In this document: in pieces, positions 36,477-43,763 of the stretch
Position numbering within the stretch: the stretch's first letter is position 1
Layout: each line of letters starts with the position of its first letter
Assembly (NCBI RefSeq): GCF_040676675.1
Contig: NZ_JBFAPK010000020.1
Location: 62,001 to 126,000, forward strand
Origin: JBFAPK01 sp040676675
Lineage (GTDB): Bacteria; Actinomycetota; Actinomycetes; Mycobacteriales; Micromonosporaceae
Reading direction: 5' to 3'
DNA length: 64,000 nucleotides
The notes under the pieces: model-generated
What the model was told of the DNA's origin: nothing
Database searches by the model: none
What the model saw: the letters and a program-made list of their open reading frames with translations, nothing else
Position numbers and translations under genes: made by a program

Positions 36477-39400
36477 TCAGTTCGGCCGGGAGACCAGACG
36501 GGCCGGGTTGCCCCGCCAGATCGTGTACGCGGGTGCGCTGCTCCCCTTCATCACGAACGAGTCGGGGGCGACCACCACCCCGTCGGCCAGGTCGGCCCCG
36601 TAGTGCACGAGGGCGCCGGTACCGACGGAACATCCGTTGCCGAGCCGGACCCGGTCGGACTTGAAGGTTCCGTCCTCCAACGAGTGGGTGTGCAGGATCG
36701 AGCCCTCGCTCAGGGTGCAGTAGTCACCGATCTCGACCAGCGACCGCTCCGGCATTCCGCAGCCGTCGTCGTAGACCCGGCGGCCGACCCGTACGCCGAG
36801 CATGCGCAGCACCAACGGTTTGAACGGTGTGCCGTTGAACAGGGCGAGGAAGCCGACCTCGGCGAGTTTCCAGTAGCGCTCGTGCCGCCAGAAGCGCGGG
36901 TCGTAGATCGAGCAGTACAGCGGGCGCAGCCGCCGGAACCCGAGGCTGGTCCACTCCAGCGCGACGGCGGCGGCGACGTTGAGCAGCAGGGCCACCAGGA
37001 TCCCCGCGGCCAGGGAGAAGATGTTCGGACGGGCGCCGTCGTGGACCCCCTCCACCCGCACCACCACCAGTACCGAGAGGTGGAAGAGCAGCCACCGGGT
37101 CAGCAGGTACCAGCCCATGGTGCCGAGGTTCGACCGGTTCTTGCCGGCCAGCCGGCGGCGGAACTCGGCACCGGTCTTGAACTCGTCGAAGCCGCTGTCC
37201 CGGCGCACGGACCGGGGGATCTCGAACGGCGGCGAGCCGAGCAGCCCGACCCCCTCCCGTACGGGCCCGTCCATCGGCACCATCACCTTCGTGGCGAGCA
37301 GGCACCGTTCGCCCACCCTCGCCCCGGCGGGGTACACGATTCCGTTGCCCAGGAAGCTCTCCTGGCGGAGGGTCGCCCGTGCGAGCGCGAACGACGAACT
37401 GGAGAACCTGGCATTGATCATGGAAAGTCCGTCGGAGACGATGACGCCGCCGTCCACCTCGCAGAGGAACGGACTGTCGTGCTTCTGGACGAGTCCGAAG
37501 TTCGAGCCGGTCTGCCGCACCCCGCGCAGCCGCCAGCCGATGGCCCGCAGGTAGCCGACGATGTAGGAGCTGTCCCCGAAGAGCACGTTGAAGAAGCGGA
37601 CGTTGCTGAACCGCGAGACCGTCTGGAAGCACGTCCAGTGCCAGCCGTACAGGGGGTAGGCCCGGCCGGGCGACAGGAACAGGTGCGCCAGCCGTGGTAC
37701 GGCGACCGCCAGCAGCAGGCCGAGCGGGATCGCGCCGAAGAACATCAGCAGCGACCCGCCGACCGTACTGACGTCGACCACGAACGCCAGCGTGGCCGCG
37801 AGCACGACCAGTTGGGTGTCGACAAGCATCCGGCCGAGCAGTTGGCTGGCGCCGTAGTACGCCCGGCGCGCCCGCGAGCAGGGCCGGCGGGTCGGCAACG
37901 GGTTGCCGGTCGCGGCTGGTACCGCCGGTGAGCCGTGGAAGACGGCCCCGGGCGGCACGGTCTGCCCGGCGCGCAGGGACGACGCGTGGCCGAGGTGGGC
38001 GCCGTCGCCCAGCGTCGTGTCGATGTCGAGCACGCTGCCCTCGCCGACGTGGGCGCCCCGGCCGAGGCGGATCGGGCCGGTGGTGATCCGGCCGGCCTCG
38101 GACCGGTAGCCGAGGAAGCTGACGTCCTTGCGGATGACCGTGCCGGCGCCCAGGGTGATCAGGTCGGTGCAGACCGGTACGGACCGCGAGAGCACCACCA
38201 CACCCGGGCCGACCTTCGCGCCGAGCAGCCACAGGTACCGCGAGTAGAGCGGCGAGCCCCGGAACAGCACCATCGGGCTGGCCCGGATGAGCCGTTTGAC
38301 CACCCAGAAGCGGAAGTAGGTCAGCCCCCAGATGGGGAAGGTCCGGGCCCGCCAGCGGCCGATCAGCAGCCACTTCAGCGCGACCGGCAGGAGGCTCGCC
38401 AGGAGGAAGCCGCCGGCCCCGAAGGCCAGCGAGCGCAGCCCGGTGGAGAGCATCCCCTGGGCGGCGGTGATCCAGACGTACCCGCTGATCGACAGCCCGG
38501 CGAGACAGACCAAATACACCAGGCCGAAGAGCGCCTGCAGGATCGCGCAGCCGTAGTACTCCAGGTCGCTCGACAGCCGCACGGGCGGTGGCGGCGGCTC
38601 GGCGGTCGGCAGGGGCGCGTCCGCGTCGAGTACGCCGGCGACCACCACGGCGAAGTCGCGGACGGTGGGGTTCAGGTAGACGTCCTTGATCGATACCTCG
38701 GTACGCAGCCGCTCCCGGATCCGGGCGCAGTAGCGGGCCATCATCAGCGAATCGGCCCCGAGATCGGCGAAGAAGTCGTCCTCGACCGATACCCGCTCCA
38801 CCCGCAACAGCTCGGCGAGCAGCTCCGCGAGCGCGGCCTCGGTCGCCCCGGCCGGCGCGACGACCCTCGATCCGCGCGGCTGGCAGCGCGGTCCGGTCGG
38901 GGCGGGGAGGCTCTTGCGGTCCACCTTGTCGCTGGGCAGCATCGGCAGCGCCGGAAGTTCCTCGAGATAGGCCGGGACCATGTAGCCGGGCAGCAGCGAG
39001 CGCAGCGTACGTACGGTGGCCGCGTGGTCCAGGTCCGGCGCGTCGGCGCGCCGGGTGTAGAACGCGACGAGTTCCACGACGCCGGGTTCCGGCTCGTACG
39101 GCGCGACCGCCGCCTGGGCGACCTCCGGCAGGGTCAGCAACACCGACTCGATCTCGGTCAGCTCGATCCGGTAACCACGGATCTTCACTTGGCTGTCGGC
39201 GCGGCCCAGGTATTCGAGCTGCCCGTCCTGGTTGACCCGGCCGAGGTCCCCGGTCCGGTAGATCCGTCCGGACGGGTTGTGCGGGATTCCCAGCCGGTCG
39301 GGGATGAACGCGTGTGCGGTCAGGTCGGGCCGGTTGACGTACCCCGGGGAGAGACCGACGCCGGCGATGCCGATCTCGCCCGTCTCGCCCCGGGGCAGCG

Positions 39401-40589
39401 CCCGCTGGTCGGGTCCGAGGATCACCACCGCGTACGTCGGCAGCGGGGTGCCGATCGTCACCGGCGCTCCGGGGGTGAGCCGCGTCCAGGTCGCGGTGAC
39501 CGAGGTCTCGGTCGGCCCGTAGACGTTCAGCAGCGTCCGACCCGGCCGGTGCCAGCGCGCGACGAGATGCGGTGGGCAGGCTTCGCCGGAGACGAGGACG
39601 AACCGGAGTTCGGGCAGCTCCTCCTCGATCGTGGCGAGCAGGGTCGGCACGCAGCAGAGCGCGGTGACGCGGTGCCGGACGAGGAAATCGGCGAGATCCC
39701 GACCGACCAGGGCTCCGGGCGCGGTGCTCGGCACCAGGGTCGCGCCGGAGATCAGCGGCACCCAGATCTCCTCGACGGAGAAGTCGAAGGCGATGGTCAT
39801 GCCCTGGTAGACCCGATCGTCCTCGCGCAGGCCGTAGCTCTCGACGGCGACCCGGACGAAGTTGCAGATGTTCGCCTGGTCGATGGCGACCCCCTTGGGC
39901 CGGCCGGTGGTGCCCGAGGTGTAGATGACGTAGGCCAACTCCGTGTCGCCCGTCGCGGGAGCGAGTTCGTCCGGGCCGATCCGGGCGGTGAGCTGCTGCT
40001 CGATCTCCGCGCACCGGTCCAGCGGAAGCACCGGTACGGCCAGCGCGGTGAGCCGGCCGGCGAGGGACGACAGCGTGAGGACCGTGGCGACGCCCGCGTC
40101 GGCGACGACGAAGGAGATCCGGTCCGCCGGAAAGCTCACGTCCAGCGGGACGTAGGCGGCATGGATCTTGGATACGGCGAGCATGCCGACGTAGGCGGAG
40201 GCGGACCGGTCCATCAGCAACCCGATCCGGTCCCCGGGACCCAGTCCCCGCCCCAGCAGGTAGCGGGCGAGTTGGTTGGCCCGCGTGTCGAGCTGCGAGA
40301 AGGTCAGCCTCAGCTCGCCGTCGTCGACCGCCGGATGGTCGGGGTCGCCCTCGGCGCGGAACCGGTCGCAGCGGCCCTCGAACAGGTGGTGCAGGCGTTC
40401 ACCCGGTCGCCACCGGATCTCGTTGTCGGCAGGCGCGGTCAGCACGAGGTCCGCCGGTGGGGGCGCAGCGGTCGTACCGGAGGAGCCGACCGGCTCGGCC
40501 GCCGGGGCGGCGACGCCGGCGGTGTCAGGGGGTGTCCGGGTCTCCGGCGGCGCCGCGGTGCGCGGCGGGACCAGCCGTTCCCCGGTCAC
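36477..40589 (-). CDS. Pls/PosA-type membrane-bound single-module NRPS (homopoly-amino acid synthetase)
   Basis: 1370 residues with the architecture of epsilon-poly-L-lysine synthetase. Adenylation domain about 55-590: YTSGTTGRPKG (223-233), AFDFSVEE (267-274), NVYGPTE (355-361), YRTGDLG (444-450) and the Lys of DKVDRKS (554-560). Carrier domain about 580-655 with phosphopantetheine Ser614 (LGADSLM). Then six membrane helices in pairs (about 682-705, 715-745; 925-944, 946-970; 1158-1178, 1186-1212), each pair followed by a left-handed beta-helix region (about 785-890, 1025-1120, 1260-1365). There is no condensation or thioesterase domain. Such enzymes activate one diamino acid and join its side-chain amine. 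The GTG overlaps the stop of the upstream EctB-type gene (GTGA), so the substrate is probably L-2,4-diaminobutyrate; substrate is inference from context. Confidence 0.93.
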   Translation of the reverse strand: MTGERLVPPRTAAPPETRTPPDTAGVAAPAAEPVGSSGTTAAPPPADLVLTAPADNEIRWRPGERLHHLFEGRCDRFRAEGDPDHPAVDDGELRLTFSQLDTRANQLARYLLGRGLGPGDRIGLLMDRSASAYVGMLAVSKIHAAYVPLDVSFPADRISFVVADAGVATVLTLSSLAGRLTALAVPVLPLDRCAEIEQQLTARIGPDELAPATGDTELAYVIYTSGTTGRPKGVAIDQANICNFVRVAVESYGLREDDRVYQGMTIAFDFSVEEIWVPLISGATLVPSTAPGALVGRDLADFLVRHRVTALCCVPTLLATIEEELPELRFVLVSGEACPPHLVARWHRPGRTLLNVYGPTETSVTATWTRLTPGAPVTIGTPLPTYAVVILGPDQRALPRGETGEIGIAGVGLSPGYVNRPDLTAHAFIPDRLGIPHNPSGRIYRTGDLGRVNQDGQLEYLGRADSQVKIRGYRIELTEIESVLLTLPEVAQAAVAPYEPEPGVVELVAFYTRRADAPDLDHAATVRTLRSLLPGYMVPAYLEELPALPMLPSDKVDRKSLPAPTGPRCQPRGSRVVAPAGATEAALAELLAELLRVERVSVEDDFFADLGADSLMMARYCARIRERLRTEVSIKDVYLNPTVRDFAVVVAGVLDADAPLPTAEPPPPPVRLSSDLEYYGCAILQALFGLVYLVCLAGLSISGYVWITAAQGMLSTGLRSLAFGAGGFLLASLLPVALKWLLIGRWRARTFPIWGLTYFRFWVVKRLIRASPMVLFRGSPLYSRYLWLLGAKVGPGVVVLSRSVPVCTDLITLGAGTVIRKDVSFLGYRSEAGRITTGPIRLGRGAHVGEGSVLDIDTTLGDGAHLGHASSLRAGQTVPPGAVFHGSPAVPAATGNPLPTRRPCSRARRAYYGASQLLGRMLVDTQLVVLAATLAFVVDVSTVGGSLLMFFGAIPLGLLLAVAVPRLAHLFLSPGRAYPLYGWHWTCFQTVSRFSNVRFFNVLFGDSSYIVGYLRAIGWRLRGVRQTGSNFGLVQKHDSPFLCEVDGGVIVSDGLSMINARFSSSSFALARATLRQESFLGNGIVYPAGARVGERCLLATKVMVPMDGPVREGVGLLGSPPFEIPRSVRRDSGFDEFKTGAEFRRRLAGKNRSNLGTMGWYLLTRWLLFHLSVLVVVRVEGVHDGARPNIFSLAAGILVALLLNVAAAVALEWTSLGFRRLRPLYCSIYDPRFWRHERYWKLAEVGFLALFNGTPFKPLVLRMLGVRVGRRVYDDGCGMPERSLVEIGDYCTLSEGSILHTHSLEDGTFKSDRVRLGNGCSVGTGALVHYGADLADGVVVAPDSFVMKGSSAPAYTIWRGNPARLVSRPN

Positions 40590-41941
40590 GGGTGCCACCC
40601 CGCGGGCTCGACCACGAGATCGCGTCCGGTCCCGCGCGGATCGTCCTCGGCGCGGGGGTTCCGCTCGGACACCGCGGTCCGGGCGGCCGCGAGCAGCACG
40701 GCCATGCCGTGTTCCAGGACGTCGTCGGGCGTCGTCAGGGGCGCGAGGACCTTGACGACCTCGTCGTGCGGGCCTGCGGTCTCCAGCAGCAGGCCGTCCT
40801 TGAAGCAGCGCTCGGCGATGGTCGCGGCGAGCGCACCCGAGCCGGTGTCGACGCCCCGGAACATCCCGCGCCCCTTGACCGTCGCGCCGGGTATGGCGGC
40901 GGCCACGCCGGCCAGCAGGCGGGCGAGCAACGCGCCCCGGCGCGCCACGTCGTCGGTCAGGGCGTCGTCCGCCCAGAACTTCTCGAGGGCGACCCGGGCG
41001 GTGACGAAGGCGTGCACGTTGCCGCGGAAGGTCCCGTTGTGCTGACCGGGAAGCCAGGCGTCGTACTCCGGCCGGATCAGCAGCAACGCCATCGGCAGGC
41101 CGTAGCCGGAGATCGACTTCGACAGTACGACGAGGTCGGGGACGATGCCGTGCGGTTCGAAGCTGAAAAACGTGCCGGTACGGCCGCAGCCTGCCTGCAC
41201 GTCGTCCACCACCAGCAGCGCGCCGCAGTCCCGCGCCAGCTCCGCGATCTGCCGCAGCCACGGTGTCGAGGCCACGTTGAGTCCGCCCTCGCCCTGCACG
41301 GTCTCCAGCAGGATGGCGGCGGGCGCGTCCACGCCGCTGGACGGGTCGCGCAGCATCCGCGCCAGGAAGTCGGCGGTGTCGACGCCCTCGCCGTGATAAC
41401 CGTCGTACGGCATCCGGGTCACCCCGTGCAGCGGGAACTGCGGGCCGATCCGGTGGTGCCGGTTGCCGGTCGCGGCCAGCGCGCCCTGGGTCACCCCGTG
41501 GAAGGCGTTGGTGAAGGCGACGACGTTGGTGCGACCCGTCACCTTCCGCGCGATCTTGAGGGCCGCCTCGATCGCGTTGGCGCCGGTCGGGCCGGTGAAC
41601 TGCACCCGGTGGTCCAACCCGCGCGGCAGCAGTACGTGCGTCTCGAACGCCGTCAGGAAGGCGCTCTTGGCCGAGCTGAACAGGTCGAGGCTGTGTGCGA
41701 GGCCGCCGCGTTCGAGATGGGCGATCAGGGCGGCGCCCATGTCCGGGTCGTTGTGTCCGTAGTTCAGCGCGCCCGCGCCGGCGACGAAGTCGAGATACTC
41801 CCGGCCGGAGACATCTCGGATCACGCTCCCCCGCGCGGTGTCGAAGACGCGGTCGAAGCGGCGGCAGTAGCTGCGTACCGCCGACTCACGACGCTCGAAG
41901 ATCGAGGTTTCCTGCTGGCGCGGCACGGTGCGAGTGGTCAT
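40586..41941 (-). CDS. ectB: Diaminobutyrate--2-oxoglutarate aminotransferase (EctB-type)
   Basis: 451-residue class III PLP aminotransferase converting L-aspartate 4-semialdehyde and glutamate to L-2,4-diaminobutyrate. EctB-typical sequence includes FERRESAVRSYCR at the N-terminus, FVAGAGALNYGHN, QFTGPTGANAIEAALK, FTNAFHGVTQGALA, ETVQGEGGLN, VDDVQAGCGRTG and the PLP lysine in LSKSISGYGLP. ATG at 41941 with AGGGGGAAC upstream. No ectA (diaminobutyrate acetyltransferase) or ectC (ectoine synthase) is in the window, so it is not part of an ectoine operon here. Coupled by a 4-nt overlap to the Pls-type synthetase gene, which points to supply of its monomer. Confidence 0.93.
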   Translation of the reverse strand: MTTRTVPRQQETSIFERRESAVRSYCRRFDRVFDTARGSVIRDVSGREYLDFVAGAGALNYGHNDPDMGAALIAHLERGGLAHSLDLFSSAKSAFLTAFETHVLLPRGLDHRVQFTGPTGANAIEAALKIARKVTGRTNVVAFTNAFHGVTQGALAATGNRHHRIGPQFPLHGVTRMPYDGYHGEGVDTADFLARMLRDPSSGVDAPAAILLETVQGEGGLNVASTPWLRQIAELARDCGALLVVDDVQAGCGRTGTFFSFEPHGIVPDLVVLSKSISGYGLPMALLLIRPEYDAWLPGQHNGTFRGNVHAFVTARVALEKFWADDALTDDVARRGALLARLLAGVAAAIPGATVKGRGMFRGVDTGSGALAATIAERCFKDGLLLETAGPHDEVVKVLAPLTTPDDVLEHGMAVLLAAARTAVSERNPRAEDDPRGTGRDLVVEPAGWHP

Positions 41942-42227
41942 CTGTTCCCCCTGCTCTGCCGGGTCGTCGGTCTCCGCCGGGTCCGGTGACCATGACCGGC
42001 TTGGGAAAGAACCGACGCCGGTTTCAACTGCCCCGGATGGCGCCCGGGTCGCGGGGAATATCGGATAAGTTCCCAATTGCCAGATAGCCGACTGAATGCT
42101 TGTCGCCGGCCGTCCGGCCATCCGCCGTACGACGGGTGTCGGTCCCGCCCAACGGTCGGCCGACCGTGATGGACCCGAACGGCGGAGCGGTACAGCGAGG
42201 GCCGGCCGCTGGCATAGGGTTGGCCGC
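41942..42227. promoter_or_regulatory. Divergent promoter region of the ectB-pls locus
   Basis: 286 bp without a credible gene. The stretch 42055-42100 is much AT-richer than its surroundings (contains AATATCGGATAAG, CCCAATTGCC, AGATAGCC), consistent with the promoter for ectB on the minus strand. No convincing operator repeat was identified. Confidence 0.35.
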
Positions 42228-42884
42228 ATGGTGGACAGTCCGGTCGTGTCGGTGCGCGGTGAGGTCGTCCGGGAGGTACCCCCGGAGCTCGCCCGCTTCT
42301 CGGTGACCGTGGCCGCGCGCGACCGCGACCGCCAGACCACGCTGGAGCGCCTGGCCCGGCGCGCCGACGCGGTCCGCGAGCTGATCGACGGGTACGGCCC
42401 CGCGATCGACCGTCGCGAGGCGGGGGACCTGCGGGTACGCCCCGAGCTGAAGCGCTCCGGCGAGCGGGTCGCCGCCTACCACGGCAGCGTGACCACCACC
42501 GTGACGGTCACCGACTTCACCGTGCTCGGCGAGCTGATGCTGCGCCTGGCCGAGCAGGACCAGACCTCGGTCAACGGTCCGTGGTGGCTGCTGCGCCCGG
42601 ACAGCCCCGTCCACTCCGCCGCCCGCCGGGCCGCCGTCGACGCGGCGGTGACCCGGGCCCGCGAGTACGCCGACGCGCTCGGCGCGCAGGTCACGGCGCT
42701 GGTGGAGCTGGCCGACACGGGCCTGAGCAGCGCGCCGCCGCCGTCGATGAACCGGGTCGGCTACGGCGTCAGCATGATGGCCGAGTCCGCCGCCGCGCCC
42801 GAGCTGGAACTCGACCCGCAGGTGCAGACCGTGCACGCCAGCGTCGAGGCACGGTTCACCATCAGCACGCCCACGCTGGACTGA
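42228..42884 (+). CDS. SIMPL-domain (DUF541) protein
   Basis: 218 residues of the SIMPL family: VVSVRGEVVREVPPELARFSVTV at the N-terminus (abridged), then a helix with DRQTTLERLARRADAV, YHGSVTTTVTV and a helix AARRAAVDAAVTRAREYADALGAQV (shown in part). Unlike many members it has no signal peptide and should be cytoplasmic. Function unknown; some relatives affect oxidative stress or outer surface assembly. One base separates it from the kinase gene, indicating an operon. Confidence 0.9.
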   Translation: MVDSPVVSVRGEVVREVPPELARFSVTVAARDRDRQTTLERLARRADAVRELIDGYGPAIDRREAGDLRVRPELKRSGERVAAYHGSVTTTVTVTDFTVLGELMLRLAEQDQTSVNGPWWLLRPDSPVHSAARRAAVDAAVTRAREYADALGAQVTALVELADTGLSSAPPPSMNRVGYGVSMMAESAAAPELELDPQVQTVHASVEARFTISTPTLD

Positions 42885-42885
42885 C

Positions 42886-43530
42886 GTGTCCGCCCCCGCC
42901 GAGCTGACCCTGGCGGAGCTCGTCGCCCGGGCGCGGGAACTGGCCGCCGGCGCGCCCCGGCGGCTGCTCGGCATCGCCGGCGCGCCCGGGGCGGGCAAGT
43001 CCACGCTGGCCGCCCGGCTGGTGGCCGCGTTGGGCGGCGTCGCCGCGCTGGTACCGATGGACGGGTTCCACCTGGCCGGGTCGGAGCTGCGCCGGCTGGG
43101 CCGGGAGTCCCGCAAGGGCGCGGCCGACACCTTCGACGCCGCCGGGTACGTGGCGCTGCTGCACCGCCTGCGCGAGCGCGGGCCGGAGCCCGTGTACGCC
43201 CCGGAGTTCCGCCGCGACATCGAGGAGCCGATCGCGGGGGCGATCGGCGTACCGGCCGAGGTGCGGCTGGTGGTGACCGAGGGGAACTACCTGCTCCTGC
43301 CCGATCCACCGTGGAGCGAGGTGCGCCGGATCCTCGACGAGATCTGGTTCCTCGACCTGGCGGCCGAGATCCGGTTGCGCCGCCTCGTCGACCGGCACGT
43401 CGCCTACGGCCGTACGGTGGCGGCCGCCGAGGCGTGGGCCCGGGGCAGCGACGAGGCCAACGCCAGGCTGATCGCCACCACCGCGCCCCGCGCGGACCTC
43501 GTCGTGCGGCTCCGCGAGCCGGACGAGTAG
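42886..43530 (+). CDS. Uridine-kinase-like P-loop nucleoside/nucleotide kinase family protein
   Basis: 214 residues. Walker A GAPGAGKST, then PMDGFHL (the conserved metabolite-binding loop of the uridine kinase/phosphoribulokinase group), KGAADTFDAAGYVALL, VYAPEFRRDIEEP and VVTEGNYLLLPDPPW. Resembles the FrcK/YfdG-type fructose or panthothenate-like kinases annotated broadly as 'nucleoside/nucleotide kinase'; the substrate cannot be told. GTG at 42886. The last 27 bases with the stop codon are the first copy of a 36-bp tandem repeat. Confidence 0.88.
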   Translation: MSAPAELTLAELVARARELAAGAPRRLLGIAGAPGAGKSTLAARLVAALGGVAALVPMDGFHLAGSELRRLGRESRKGAADTFDAAGYVALLHRLRERGPEPVYAPEFRRDIEEPIAGAIGVPAEVRLVVTEGNYLLLPDPPWSEVRRILDEIWFLDLAAEIRLRRLVDRHVAYGRTVAAAEAWARGSDEANARLIATTAPRADLVVRLREPDE

Positions 43531-43646
43531 CGGCACGGTGTGCGGCTCCGCGAGCCGGACGAGTAGCGGCACGGTGTGCGGCTCCGCGAGCCGGACGAGA
43601 GCTGACGAATCGAGCGGACCGGCTGCCGGACGAGAGCTGACGCATC
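43504..43646. repeat. 36-bp tandem duplication of a gene's 3' end, plus a second repeat
   Basis: The end of the kinase gene (VRLREPDE-stop and the next bases) recurs at 43504, 43540 and 43576: two full 36-bp units and a 24-bp third copy. Each unit contains a small inverted repeat (CGGCT CCGCG AGCCG). The third copy runs into a different direct repeat, GCCGGACGAGAGCTGACG, found at 43590 and 43624. The 36-bp period keeps frame and stop codon in every copy. Confidence 0.92.
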
Positions 43647-43763
43647 GGCTGACACCACTACCCGCCGGGGTGATAGCGAAGCGCATCGCTGGCTGGTAAA
43701 CCGGGCACGAACGTTTCTTCCGGACGGCGCGGCACGGCCCGCGGGGGTGTCGACAGGAGGCTC

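Noticed and set aside
36477..40589. Multi-module NRPS cluster
   Set aside because: Only one A-T unit exists and it continues into membrane and beta-helix regions; there are no condensation or thioesterase domains.
40590..41261. N-terminal extension of the Pls-type synthetase upstream of 40589
   Set aside because: That stretch is an out-of-phase reading of ectB and matches nothing; the GTG overlapping the ectB stop is the natural start.
40586..41941. Ectoine biosynthesis locus
   Set aside because: Only EctB is present; neither an EctA acetyltransferase nor an EctC cupin lies nearby, and the coupled gene is a polymer synthetase.
43504..43646. CRISPR array
   Set aside because: Units are contiguous 36-bp tandem copies with no variable spacers, overlap a gene end, and no cas genes are present.
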